From the NCBI GenBank assembly GCA_000310025.1, contig FN648381.1:1-44514 (forward strand): a stretch of DNA of 44,514 bases. Reading direction: 5' to 3'. This DNA comes from Ectocarpus siliculosus. Its lineage: Eukaryota > Sar > Phaeophyceae > Ectocarpales > Ectocarpaceae. Under the pieces are notes generated by a model. The model did not search any database, was not told the origin of the DNA, and saw nothing but the letters and a program-made list of their open reading frames with translations. Positions 23,065-34,908 of the stretch are shown here, piece by piece. Both the position numbers and the translations under genes were made by a program. How positions within the stretch are numbered: position 1 is the stretch's first letter; each line of letters starts with the position of its first letter.

Positions 23065-23559
23065 ACCACTTTCCGTTCCCCCGTACAACGGCTACACGAG
23101 CATCCACCGCCTTTTTATGCATGCGAGACATCTGACAATGGTGGCAATGATTACACGGCTTGAACCGGTATCATGCAGCACCTGTGGCAGCCGCATGCCC
23201 GAGAGTGATTACACACATCCCACCACGTCCTGAATTGCCACCGAAGAGCCCGTGTTCCACGTTGCCTACGGTTGGTTGGCTAATTTTAAGTCCCGAGCGA
23301 GCTAAAATTATGGTGCGGCATAACTACCTCAAACAAGGAACGTTTGTGGCATTTCTTGTTTCCGAGAAAGTTGATTTGTCTGGCTGACCAAGCAGGTAAT
23401 AATTCCTTGTTCTCTCTTGCCTGTTGCCTGTCCAGAAAATTGACGTTAGTCGTGATTGGCCCACTATATTCTGCTTGCCGTGGGAGATGCACAACGCCAC
23501 GCGAGCGAAGCGATAACCGTTGGAGGCGGAGGGTAGTTAAAATAAAATCCATGAACAGG
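23065..23559. other. No gene seen
   Basis: No convincing frame, RNA gene or repeat is visible. Confidence 0.35.
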
Positions 23560-23695
23560 TAGGCTAGAACCACCACGGACGGAATACAACACCTCAATAC
23601 GCCTGCCGTCCGTGCTAGATGCGCACCGTTACACGATGGGTGGGCGGGGGACCCCAACAAACAAAGCATGAACAAAAATAGCTATAAAGCATTAA
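23560..23695 (-). repeat. Family 2 repeat fragment, copy E
   Basis: The reverse complement reads gttcatgctttgtttgttgg, ggtcccccgcccacccat, cggtgcgcatctagcacgga and cggcaggcgtattgaggtg, then a second ttccgtccgtggtg. These words occur in copies A-D (for example gcggtgcgcatctatcgcgg and ttcgtccgtggtg in copy B), but in a different order, so this is a rearranged fragment on the opposite strand. Confidence 0.6.
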
Positions 23696-26396
23696 GGTAC
23701 GTGAAGAAAGATCCAAGCCAAGAGAGTGAGCCAGACCCGACAGACTTCAGAAAGGAGGCGGCGGAGAGCTAGCTTATAGAAAACGCACCCTCCTTGACGC
23801 TCTGGATCCCCGGAAGTTGTTACACAGGCACAGTAGCAAACATCATGGTCATGCCCATTCCCTGGCAGCATCCATCGTTTGCCATACAGCAGTCGGGTGC
23901 ACGGGTAGCCTCTTTACTCGGTCAGCAAGATAAAAGCAATCGCGGTTGGCGTTGTCGTGGGGACCTTACACCGGCAAGTGGCGAAAGAAGAGAAAGAAAA
24001 AAACAACAGACAACATGCACTCTCGATTACACAGCACAAGGTGGCCCTCTCGAGAAGACACCCACTCCCGTCCCTCTAACCGTCCCTCTGACCCACCGGA
24101 AATCAGCGTCCGACCGCCCTACCTACAAAACTATTACCGCACGCTAAGCCGTCCTTCCACCGCATGACATGCGTGTCGTTCTCCACGATCGATCACGTGG
24201 TCTTGTCTATGTACATATGTATGCAGACGTAAGACGTTACTGAGCAGAGAACAGCAAAAATACAAGTATCCATTGACGAACCCAGCAGTGCCTGCTCCGC
24301 TTCTGGTTAGTGTTACTGTTGTTGGAGAACGACGGGTGGTGGAAGGACATATGGGCGCAAACACATCGGTACCTCTCAGGAGAGCTGGTGCACCAGTAGG
24401 TTCGGGGTGCAGCGGACACACGCAGCCTCAAACAGTGGGCTTGGACCTATCTTCTGCTGCCAGGGGGTGGGCGGCATAGCTGAGGACTTTGGGTTTGCCA
24501 CCGCAATTGTCTTCGCTGTGGATTCCGTCTTGTCGGCTATGAAATCGCGATCTGATCGGGAGCAGGATACAGCCAAAATTACAAATTTACCGTTTGTTTG
24601 GGTGTACACGCCATGACAAGGGTAGTTTTCGGGTCGTGTGGCGGAGTCGTGCATGGTGAAAGAGCCAGGGGATGGGCTTCCCCTGTGCTTCGCCTGTGGG
24701 TGCCCCGGCGGTCGCCATACGTGCTCGAGCAGGTAGAAGCACATTGGACCAAGGAGAATATTGGGCGGAGCTGGACGAGTGGTCTGCGACAGCAGTAGGA
24801 GAAAGGTGACCTCATGAGCGCGACCATGAATCAGAGCCTCTGAAGGTGGGGGGGATACAGTTGTTGCCGGCCAGACTGTCTGCGTGGGACCTACCGAACG
24901 TTTACGCTGCGCCGCTGGAAGGAAGATAAGAGGGTTTGCGGCCAGGATGGCGGTTGAGCAGCCCTCGCCGACGGGTCGATACCCTTCAACGGACTTTCAG
25001 GTAGAATGTTAACACGTGCTTCCGGACGTTCAGGAAGGACGTTGAGCTTTTCTTAGGAAGAGGCGAAGAGACGGCAACCGCCCGTAGCCCGATTTTCAAA
25101 GCGCGATTTTAATTCTCCGTTGCTGTCCGCACAAGTGTGTAGGTAGATTTGAAACATGGACCCTAATGCATCTATTGCGCGCATGTGTCCTTGTCAAATA
25201 AAGCACGGTGCTGACAGCGCGCGGTCTTCGTGATGCCACCAACGACTTCAATCACATGTAGGCGTAGGTATGTCTTGCGGCCTATTTCTAAGCCACCACG
25301 AGGGTGTACATGCCGAGTTCCTAAAGCTCTCCGAGCCCCCCAACCTGCTGGCAGGTCTAGGTTCGCAAAACAATATCAGACCCCACCGTTGTTTTGTGTG
25401 TCTTGGTGATTAGCTTGCGGCGGTAGCGCGGTGGGGTGTACCACTTTGGAAAGCTTACCGCAGGTGCTCGCGGAGAAGCAAGACAGCCTGTAATATGCGA
25501 CAGGTGGAACACTGCTGAGCGCTGTTACGCAGCTCCGTTACCCTCGGAACGACGAGATACAAGATGTCATTGATGTCGTTGTTACTGGCTGACTCCAAAG
25601 TCAGGTTTTGATGGTGGAAGATGAGAGGGAGACAGAGAGGCGCGCCGACCACCTACAGACCGATATCGCCCTACAGCGCTCGCCTCGCGATATCTGGAGG
25701 ATGCATCGGTAGGCATAGTGATTCGTGGTCCCTCGCCAAGTGTCATTACCCTCCAAGCGCAGTGACATACGCCACAAAAGTGTGCGACGATGTGCCACGA
25801 TGTGCGCTGTTTCTCTCATCTTCACCGGTTCACCGCTCTCGTTTCTTGTCGACCCATTTCGGAAAAACAATCGAATTTCAGAGTCCGCTTCAGCAAACAA
25901 TGGCATCATGTCCATTCACTATTGCAGGTGGTCTACTGTAGAATATGTGTGGGCTGAGGGAGCTGCCAACACGACGCATTGCTTACAAGTCATGGTACGA
26001 CCACAGCGCGCACGGTGTGCCGATATGCATGCATCCTGCATAGACTATGCCAGCAGGGTGCGACCATGTGCGTTCATCCGCGCTCTTCACGGCCTGTTGT
26101 TGTGTAGATTTTCGGGAAAAGTTGAATCTCCAGGGTCCTTGCAGCGTCCTCATCCTGTATCATCAGCAGATGTATTGCCGGTGCACGTACATGCAGTGAA
26201 CAAAGTAAGCACGGGCAATGCTGCAGATGTCGGATGAGATTAATTCGCATATACTGCAGGTGTGCCAGCAGAATGCGATATCACACCCCATACACAAAAC
26301 GAACACTTGTTGTGTGGTAACGTAAGAACCAAAATAAATGTCATCACGCGGGATGCCGTATCTTGTGGAACCTACGGTCACTATATTAATAATTCA
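23696..26396. other. No recognised gene
   Basis: Candidate coding stretches with no family match: 23691-23771 (+, ALRYVKKDPSQESEPDPTDF), 24640-24400 on either strand, and 25915-25455 (-), where two overlapping frames read FRNGSTRNESGEPVKMRET and NDINDILYLVVPRVTELRNS. None has start, splice and stop signals that agree. No RNA gene or repeat was found. Confidence 0.3.
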
Positions 26397-27354
26397 AACT
26401 AAGGAGTAATAGAAACACACACAGAAAGACTACCCATTCGAGATATACCCACAGTCGAACGGGAAGTGGTGGAGTCTTCTCAGTGAGTGGAGGAAACCGG
26501 CTTTGTACTGGACATATTTCGAGTCTTGTTAAGTTCATACACTGATGATTTATATCAGTTATGCCAGCTGGTGCCAAGTACAAAAACATCTGTACAGACA
26601 GGTAACTAAAAACATTTTACAATACATCCCCTGTAGTTCTCTACTGGGTCAATGACAAAATATCGGGGAGGATCCCTCCGTTGTGTCGTGTATTGTAAAA
26701 AGGTAACCTGTTGGAATACTCAATGTCAGTCATTAGAGTGTCCACTGATGTAAACAACATTAAGTAGGTATTCACCTAAAGAGTATTCCCGGAATAGCCG
26801 TCGGTATGTTGATTCAGTAATCGGATGATTATTTCTACCTACGGGTTATACATGGAACCATAAAAGTATGGTACATCGGACCATTGTCCTTAAGGATAAC
26901 CTCGAAACGTTGCCATAGGTCGGAGTGACCGTCTATTACCGTGATCGGTACGTTGAAATACCCCCGTGTATGTTTCCTTTCCGTGATGACGGTAGATGGC
27001 TCTCCCCCCGTGGTGCTCGCCCCCACTCGCTCGCTCACTTATTACTTCTTCTTCTCCTTTCTCTCTTCTGACCTTCCGGCCAACTAAGCGCCAATACAAC
27101 CACATCATCTGGTCTACAACAGAAGTGTACTTTACAGTCACTCTGTGAGCCTCTGCACACTGATACTACACAGTGGCCACTGCCAGGGATACACCTATCA
27201 CAAAGGTTACATCCCAACATAGCCTTCACAGGGGACACGGCGCAGTGTCTTTTGACAGCTTCCTGGTTTGTTGGATACTCGACCACATCCCGTTCGACTG
27301 TGGGTATATCTCGAGTGGGTAGTCTTTTGTGTGTGTACTTATTATTCCTTAATT
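26397..27354. mobile_element. TIR element, 958 bp, about 75-bp inverted ends
   Basis: 26397-26474 is the inverted match of 27278-27354. Both read, after a short AT-rich tip (aact/aattaagg), acacacacaga/aaagactacccattcgagatat and acccacagtcgaacgggaagtggt with few differences. The interior (minus strand) has short Cys-rich frames (CNLCDRCIPGSGHC at 27190-27150) and a frame reading DLWQRFEVILKDNG (26930-26890), without a recognised transposase. No clear target duplication is seen (flanks aataattca and aagatttgg). It is probably a non-autonomous DNA transposon, class unknown. Confidence 0.75.
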
Positions 27355-28393
27355 AAGATTTGGAGGCCATCGAGGTGTTGTATTTTCACCTGGTCATGTG
27401 ACGTAATTTGTGATCCGAGATTAGAAATATTAGGTTGCAGCAATGATATTTGCAACTTGTCACGGGCAAGTGTCTTTGTCCAAGGCGCCGCAATCGTGCA
27501 CGCTAACAGCAGCGCAGCAGCAGCCAGAGAAGCTCGTCAACATCTCAAGAAGGGCGGTCTCGCTTGCCGATGCATCTTCTTGTTGTGTACAATCATTCCT
27601 TCATTCGAAGTATCGATTGCTCGCGGGTGAAAGGGGTGTGATGGGAGCCGGGAGCTTGTTTTACTGCCTGAAAGAAGCCCTGTTAGTATGTGCTTCTTGC
27701 GTCTCTTGCTTGAACCCTTACGCGCGTTCTTGTTGTGTACTCGCGCGCCGCTGTGGCTGCTACATACATACGGTCCGTGTGTAACTCCATACCCCAAACC
27801 CCTGTTGTTTCCAACCGTCGGGTTTCAAGCAAGAGTAAATTTCAATGTTCGTGTGGGTTGAGTGAGTTACCAACGCGACGTACAGTAGAGCCAATTAGAC
27901 ACGGTGACCCGATGTGCAATACTGCCTTCGCTTTTCTGCACTGGCTCGCCGTCTACCTCTTGTCTCTTCAGATAATGTTTTTTGCTCGGGCGAAGTTCGG
28001 ACTACATTTTTGAATCTCATGGTCCACTGGCAGCAACCGCACCAGTCGATGTGACCGATTCATGAACGTCCATCTACATGTGCATTTTAACACGCACGCG
28101 CACTACGTGAACATGTTTGGATCACGGGCAATCCATCAGCTGTCTAAAAGAAAAAAACGGCAGCAAAAATCAAAGCTTCAGACAGGCAACGTAGTCGTCG
28201 CGTTAAGAGACCACAATGCAGCAGGTAGCAACAGGTGGCAACCAAAGATAGAGAGTCTACGTAAAGACGCAAAGGAAAGAGCCGAATTTCGTCTACTTTT
28301 ATGTAACTGCGTAACTGCTTGCGGAAGACCGGACTTCCTCTCTCCCTGGCCTATTTTTGGACGCTTTTCAGAAGTAAGAGTCTACACGACGTC
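27355..28393. other. No recognised gene
   Basis: A 113-codon frame (27443-27784, +) and a 130-codon frame (28062-28454, +) have no recognisable motif. The word ttcttgttgtgtac occurs twice (about 27585 and 27729). Nothing else stands out. Confidence 0.3.
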
Positions 28394-29199
28394 AGGGTCG
28401 GTCTTACCGGAGAAATCAGGTCTATCTCGAAATCACATTCAGATTTGGTCGTAAGACCGGACGATCCACAGAACTCTTTCGTTGATTGGCTGAAATGTTA
28501 TGGAACCCGTCGAATCTTGAGGACCTATAACAGGACGACCCAAAACCAAATCGGGATTTGGAAAAGGTGAAATCATTTAATCGGATCCCGATTTGGGTGA
28601 ACAGCGTCCATAGTTGCAGGACCACGGTCTACTCGCACACACGGCGCGTGCCCACCTACCCCCATCCACACGAACTCCATCCACCGCCAAGCACAGAGGA
28701 AATAGGGAGCACAAAAAGCCAACCCAAAGGGAGGGTGACTGCGCATCGTTGTTGCACGTGACTGGCGGCGAAAAAACACGTGTGTGGGATGTGTTGGTCT
28801 GTGGGGCAATCTCCCGTGGGTTGTCGAACTTCAAATACACAGATGAATTGGCGGCTTTCCGTCGGACGAGGGTCGATTCAAAGTGTCACATGCGTAGACG
28901 TCGTGTCAGCACCGCACAGAGGCCATGTACGCGTTTGGTGTGTGCTTCTCGGGAGCGATAGCTCCCCATGTGGTGTGGCCACGCCATAGCAGTACGTCAC
29001 AACAGCAATCTGTCTGGCAGTTGGCAAGCGGCGGACCTCTGGGGTTGTTCGTGGTGGACTGCAGAGATTCGTTTCCATTTGGCACATCTCCCGTTAAGAC
29101 GCACAGGCCATTTCTGTCCGGATTTGGGTAGATCCGAGTATTTTATTCTTATCTCGAAATGTGATTTCGAGATCTGATTTCTTCGTTAAGAACGACCCT
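28394..29199. mobile_element. Complete TIR element (family 1), 806 bp
   Basis: The left end (28394-28438) begins agggtcggtcttaccggag and passes into atctcgaaatcacatt. The right end (29157-29199) is its inverted match, closing with ttaagaacgaccct. Each end also holds a small palindrome (atctcgaaatgtgatttcgagat on the right). The interior shares over 450 bp with 1-495 in opposite orientation. No transposase is encoded. The flanks (cacgacgtc / catgcgcgt) do not form a clear target duplication, so the superfamily is not assigned. Confidence 0.8.
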
Positions 29200-31580
29200 C
29201 ATGCGCGTGACCGTTTGCCCCTTTCTTGTCTGCTCAGGCAACGTCGTTCAGACGTGTAGGCACCACGCATCGCCCCTGCAGTCCCACCAAACTGCGCTGC
29301 CAAACAACTTATTTTTACTCTACCGTCATCATGAGCCATCCAACCGAAGATAGATCTCTATCGCAACCTTGCTACAAAACTTCAAGTTAAACTTGGCTCG
29401 TTGGTCTGTCGCGTCCGGAGAATATGAAACAAGGGGCGTTAAGATAAGTAACGTCAAAATCGAGTTGAACGTCACTTTTTTATTCCTAGCAGAAGGTCCA
29501 GCCCAAGTCGACCAATTTCTTAAAAGTATTGTTTCTTATTCCTTTGGGATGTCGCATCCTCCGCGCTCATTCTCATAAATATATATTTATTGTGGTGGCG
29601 GCTCGATAGGGGTGCTTTTTGCAAGAAAAAGCTGATATAGAAGGATCGATCGTGATGTGCACATATGTACGTTCGAAAAAACAGAACAATATTTCTGCGG
29701 GGGGTGGTGGAAATACACGATAGACGTCCGTCTGTCGGTGACGGGCGACTTGCGACCAAATTGCAATCTAAGACTTGCGCACAACAAGTAATACTTCTGC
29801 CCGAGCTGTCCCAACTGCTACTATTTCATTCCGTGGTCGGTGCGTCGAGATAGCACAACATCTGTGCAGAATATGCATGTCGCATTCAGGCGTCCCCGAC
29901 TTGGAGGAGGAGGCTTGCTGGGGACAAGAGGTACGAAGGCATAGATAGGTTCACGCAAAGACAGCATCATAATCACCCGGGAGCCAGACATGGTCAAGGA
30001 TTGGGAAGGAGGGAGACACACACCACAGCGAAAGTTTGGGCGAGAGCGAGGCGGAAGCAGGGTGTGCCCTATACTACCGCTGTTCGCTATCGGCAGAGGA
30101 GCGAGAGGAGAAATACATGCGTACACGGTTGGTTGTTGTATCCAGCGGGCTGTGGGACATAGGCTGCACGCAAGACACCACGGAGGCATGTGTAAAAAGG
30201 GGGAGGAAGAGCGAGGGCGAGACGGCAGGAGGAGCAGGGTATGACCTATACATACTGCTGCTGTTAGCTATGTATCGATCGGCGGACGAGTAAGCGAGAG
30301 GAGAGATGCGGGTTTGGTTGGGTCTCTCTCGGCCAGGGACCATACACAGCACGGGCATCGATGTTCTCCCGCTTTCAGGCATATCTGTGGCCTTAATACA
30401 GCAGAGGCGCGCAAGGCCTCACCAGAGTGCCCACTTCAGTCCCACATCGTGGTGGATGTATACCCAGGGGCGTCTGTATTTTGACCAACTTTTGTTCAAA
30501 TGGTACCCACGTGTGTCCACTTACGGGGGGCGGAAATCGAGCAGAAATCGACCTCCACATCACCGCACGGCAGAACATTGAATACCCTCGGAACGTCTCA
30601 GAATCTCCCACCACCGTATCCATGGCATCTTTCGCATCCATGGCTGCCGATTGCGGACCGACCGAGGGATATCGGGCCGGATTTTCACTTCGTATGCATA
30701 CATTCATGTAATGCTATCAATACACTTTTAACATCACGTAGTTGCGAGGCAAAATGACTCGACATGCTGCTGCTGCCCTCACGGGTCGGTTTGCACTCGT
30801 CGTTGTGGTTGGAGTTTGTCTGTGTGTCTGTGTTGCTGTATGCGCGACCCGTTGTTTTTGTTGACCGTTGTGTTTCAAGCACATTTTAGTGCGCTGCTTG
30901 CCGGACTTGCCGCGGGTATCTTCCCGTGCCGGTACCGAAGGGGTCGGGCATGTTTCTGACATGTTCCTCCGCGGTCTTTGGGAACTTCTTGGCAGAAGAG
31001 TTATGCAGCATTTTTCGGTGCTGCGTTTCTCGTCTGGACGGATTGCCTTCGTTTCTGTCTGTATGTCGAGTTTCTCGTTCCTTTTGTGGTTTGCCATTTG
31101 TTGACGGTATTCGTCGTGCTGCAGACACGTGCCGGGACGACGAACAAAGAAATCCCACAAGCTTCGCTTTCACACCACCGCCGGCTAACCCATCCGGACT
31201 GCCCTCAGTCATTCTCTCCCGTTTTTTTCGACCGGGGTAACTGCTGCGATTCACGCTTCCCCGTCTACCCGTCAAAGAGTGGCCTTGCCGACCATGGGTA
31301 CCATGGTAACGGCCGACGGCCCCCTTGGTTATTGCCGACTCTATTTCGTGGTCATTGCGAACGTCGAGTGGGTTTTTAGTCAGAAACGGGGAGAAATGAT
31401 GTTTCTTTCCTTCTTTTCTTACTTCTTTTATTCGTCCCTTCTTTCATTTCACATCGATGGATGGACTCTGTTATCCATCCAGACATAAACAATCGTCTTC
31501 ATCACCGCCCCCAACTACATACCCCCGGGCTATTATCAGAGATGATACTGCTTGTTGTACTGCGGCGGACAGCATTGTAT
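29200..31580. other. No recognised gene; one diverged duplication
   Basis: Overlapping frames of 80-150 codons occur on both strands (for example 30707-30393 and 31160-30717 on minus, 30427-30711 on plus). None has a domain I recognise. A duplication at 29998-30325 is listed separately. Confidence 0.3.
29998..30325. repeat. Diverged tandem duplication, about 190 bp spacing
   Basis: 29998-30120 (gcgagagcgaggcgg, cagggtgtgccctatactaccgctg, cgagaggagaaatac) recurs in diverged form at 30200-30312 (gcgagggcgagacgg, cagggtatgacctatacatactgctg, cgagaggagagatgc). Confidence 0.5.
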
Positions 31581-31596
31581 CCCCCCCCCCCCCCCC
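31581..31596. repeat. C16 homopolymer
   Basis: Sixteen consecutive C bases. Length is likely to vary and to be error-prone in assembly. Confidence 0.95.
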
Positions 31597-31621
31597 ATGA
31601 TTTCCGACGGCAGTGCAACAA

Positions 31622-32281
31622 TCAGGCGTGATTCCGCAAAATCCAGCATGCCATTTCTTCATCCAACTTCATCAGATAAAGCTCCGAACCGAAATAATAA
31701 ACCAAAATAACATAAGGTCGAGCGCCAAACCCGACACAAGGCAAACACCCGTGAGCGTCTCGTGCACATCTCCAAAGCAATGGAAAATCACATCCAGCTC
31801 GCCAAAGGATTTCACGGGAACACGCCTGCCGACGGAAAGCACTAGCAGCTGTTCCTCCGGGCGCGAAGACGCCTGTAGGTACACCGTTTTCTCCGAGCGG
31901 ACCACGCGGATCTTGGAACTGGTGTGTTTCAGGAAAACTGTGTGGCACCCGGGCGATTCGGGAAAAGGGCAGGCATCGTACGCACAAGTTGCTGCCGTTG
32001 TCGCATCTGTTGCTGCGGTTGTAGTTAAGTCTGACGAGTAACACCACCCCGAGACCACTGTTGCAACTGCGTTCGCTGCTGGGACTGGGCTCTACATGCC
32101 TGGTGTTGACGTTGCGTTTGCTGCTGCTGCGGATGCTGCGGATGGTTGGCAACACGCAGCTGGGTACGAGCACTAAATTGCTGCTGTTGTTGTTGTTGTT
32201 GTGGTTGCTGCTGCCTACAACTCTCCGCCTCATAGTCGGCAGCCGCCGCAGCTCTGAGCGCCTCCGCCAGCCTCTCCACAT
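31622..32281 (-). pseudogene. Ty1/copia-like gag-pol remnant
   Basis: On the minus strand, 32279-32025 encodes Ala-rich then polyglutamine text (QQQPQQQQQQQQ). A second frame, 32058-31672, reads SKIRVVRSEKTVYLQ, then LLVLSVGRRVPVKSFGELDV, then IFHCFGDVHETLTGVCLVSG and LALDLM. This order (G-x-L-x-V, then T-L-x-x-V-x-x-V-x-G-L, then D-L-M/NLLS) is the signature of the segment between the retropepsin and the GAG-pre-integrase domain in copia-type polyproteins. The upstream D-S/T-G protease motif is not visible. After DLM the frame breaks, and a third frame resumes with WRNGMLDFAESR-like text. Stops and frame changes show that it is dead. An alternative is an unrelated Q-rich gene with chance resemblance. 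Confidence 0.5.
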
Positions 32282-33629
32282 TACACTCGGCAGCTCGTTG
32301 CGGCTATTCCATCCTCATGCGCACAACTGTATTGTCCTCCGTGCGAAATCTCCTCCTATTCCACCGCTTCTCTCTCCTTCCAAAACCCTCAACTTGATAA
32401 ATCCACACGTAACCTGCTGTCCCAGCTACACACCCTCTGCTGTCGTGGTCCCCGATGGCCACCGTCCCAGCTATACACTACCCAGCTTTGCTATGAAGAT
32501 GTCGTCCCATGCCCCGATGGCCCAGCTCCCACCGTTCAGACACCAATAGAAGCTACACACCAGGTATCACAGTATACTGTATTTGGGTTCGGTAGCTTGT
32601 CAGAGGCCGCAAAAGAAAGAAGGTTTGGCTTAAGACCTTTTTTTTAGAGAGTTAGAGACAATCGGTAGGGAACACCATCGCCATGTAGCGTATCCATCAA
32701 CGTATTCCATCCGCGTATCCCCCAGAGGCCACGGAGACAGAGTACTCTGCCGAGCACCCCAACCAATGGTCGATGCTGTCAATCATTTGCGACATGTGCG
32801 TCGACCTTTAACATGAAAGGTCGCGTGTGACTGAACGTGGTGTGTGTTTCGCAGGAAAAAATACTGTGAGATCCATGTACACATTAGGTAGTAAAAACGA
32901 AAATGAGGGCCCTTTATTCAGTAAAAGAGCAGACAACGACGACCATACCTCTCTGTACCAAATTTACATGATTTGCAAATGTGTTAGTAGGTATTGAGGT
33001 ATCGTCAGTTGCGGGCAAATGTAGATTCGGGAACTTTGAGAGGGTATCACAGCTGAGCAGGTTGCCTCCCGAGAGTGCAAAAAAAGTGCCTGAGGCCATA
33101 TGTTACGGTGTCTTATTGGGGATCTTTCCCCCCCCAAAAGGGACGACCCAACCCGGGATCTACAAAAACGATGACGCGCTTCTTACGGTGATGATCGATC
33201 CTTTTTCCCATCCGGATTATCGACAAAAAATAGAAACTCTCTTCTACGGCTGTTCGTCATAAATCCATGTACCTTCCCGCCGAAATGGTATTTCCGTGAT
33301 ATCTCCTCACTGTAAAGCTATCCCTCGCAAACGGTGTGTGGTCCGTCTTGTGTGGCGGCTGAAAAAGACCACGGAGCAATGGGAGGCACGGAAACTGAGG
33401 TGGCTCAGAGTCGGCAGCACGTTCCTAAAAAGCCCACCGTGCCAGCAACCAGTTTATTTTTTCTCTTTCGCTTGTGTCGTCACTTGGGTTTTCTTGAGAT
33501 CTCGCCACCCACTCAAGCAACAGCGAGACAAAAGGTTAAAGCCACGACCTGTATGTGGCCGCACCCCCATAGTCATATCTGGCGCCCATATATTGCATGA
33601 AGAACCGAACTAAATACGGCCTCCGTGTG
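32282..33629. other. No recognised gene
   Basis: A 93-codon plus-strand frame (32981-33262, with PFSHPDYRQKIETLFYGC near its end) and a 105-codon frame (33296-33613) have no match I know. 32440-32530 has repeated cccagct-cacc phrases. No RNA gene was found. Confidence 0.3.
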
Positions 33630-34142
33630 AGTTCTGAAGCTTTAGCTTCAGTCTCATCTTTCAATATCCGTGGGTGGGTGGAACGTTTATTCGCATGCCC
33701 CACCCCTTGCCCGACCCGGTCTCAAATGCTGATCTCGATCTACAGTCCAAATGTCGTGGTGCCCCAAGTATGGTTCGGTAGGCAATCGCAAACCATGACC
33801 CCTCCCCGAGTTTCTGCAGTTTCCCTCTCTGTGGCCGACACGACTCGGCCTTGACTGTTCCTTGTCTGTTTCGCCATGGAAACGGCCGGTTGCACAGCGA
33901 AAGATGGTCCTGCGTGCTGCGCGCCAGAATGTTTGTGTCTGTTTCTTCTTCCTGAGTGACCATGCTACTGTTGCTGAATTGCTTCAAACAAGGTTGTTAA
34001 GGCTATCGTGTCTGTCGCTTTGGGGTGCACGCGTCGCGTAGTAGGCGATGCGCGTCGCTTTTACGTTGTCGCCTGTTGCGTCGTTATACATGAAAAACAA
34101 CAATAGCACAACAGTTGAGACAGACAACAACAGGCCTTTTTG

Positions 34143-34908
34143 CAGTGATCGCCGTACGTACCGGTAATTACCGGTAACAAGGTTGGGGGTGCGGTAACAA
34201 AAGAAATCGAGGTAATTGGGGTGCCCCCTGAGGGCTACATCCACGGGACCCCCTCTTGCGTGCCACAGCAGAGCTGTGTGACAGCAGACAGACAGCAGAC
34301 AGTAGACAGCAGACAGCAGACAGACCCTAGCCCAACGAAGCACACACGTAGCACTTGATTACGGACTATGAGCAATCGTGGAGGGTCCTCCTCTTGGGGG
34401 AGTGTGGGCCCTTCACTTAGTTTAGAAGACGAGAACGCTAAAGGCCGCGCCGGGCTTCGTGCATTTGTCGAGGTCACGAAAGCACGTTCCGCCCACTCCA
34501 TCATGCGAGTCACGTGCAAGACGTGCAGCAAAGAGATGCCGGGCACCACGGAGAGGATCGCCGCGCATTTGTGTAATAATAAAAACGACTTGTGGGTGGG
34601 TGTGAAGGAGTTAAGGAAGAGCCAAAAGTAATGGTCTTGATCATCATGCTGCTGTATGTATTATATATCGGAACAGCAGCACACCAAACAAAAACAAGCA
34701 CATTTTTCCATTTTTTCCAGACGATATGATGACATGAGCACTGCGAGACCCCGGAGGTACTCCGAACTATCCTCTGCGGAGCCCTCCGGGGACGCTTCTG
34801 AAACGTCCCCTGTTTTTTGCGGTAACTGCGGTGCGGTAACACCATTTTGAGCTTTGCGGGAATTACCGGTAACGCTTTCAGACTGTTCTGAGGTAACGGC
34901 GATCACTG
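34143..34908 (+). mobile_element. hAT-type DNA transposon, 766 bp, non-autonomous
   Basis: The ends are perfect 13-bp inverted repeats: cagtgatcgccgt (34143-34155) and acggcgatcactg (34896-34908). They are flanked by an exact 8-bp direct repeat, cctttttg (34135-34142 and 34909-34916). An 8-bp duplication and tips beginning CAG are diagnostic of the hAT superfamily. The empty site is seen in repeat copy A (14006-14030, ggcctttttttt then ctgttgctgcatat). Subterminal GGTAAC/GGTAAT words occur four times near each end. The interior carries a BED-finger frame but no hAT catalytic or dimerisation domain, so it cannot move itself. Confidence 0.93.
34368..34631 (+). CDS. BED-type zinc finger ORF of the hAT element
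   Basis: An 87-codon ATG frame lies entirely inside the transposon. Residues 48-69 (RVTCKTCSKEMPGTTERIAAHL, C-x2-C ... H-x-C) match a compact BED finger, the DNA-binding module at the N-terminus of hAT transposases. The N-terminal third is Ser/Gly-rich and low in structure. The frame ends in a stop, but GT at 34629 (GTAATG) and a strong acceptor (ttttttccag, 34713-34722) could splice it to a second open segment ending at 34847 (FCGNCGAVTPF). The product would bind DNA but have no nuclease. It could bind element ends without catalysing transposition. Confidence 0.6.
   Translation: MSNRGGSSSWGSVGPSLSLEDENAKGRAGLRAFVEVTKARSAHSIMRVTCKTCSKEMPGTTERIAAHLCNNKNDLWVGVKELRKSQK

Noticed and set aside
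30717-31275. Two long overlapping minus-strand frames, basic and Lys/Arg-rich, considered as a gag-like protein.
   Set aside because: No capsid, knuckle or other motif; overlapping frames in both phases and on the plus strand suggest low stop density by composition.
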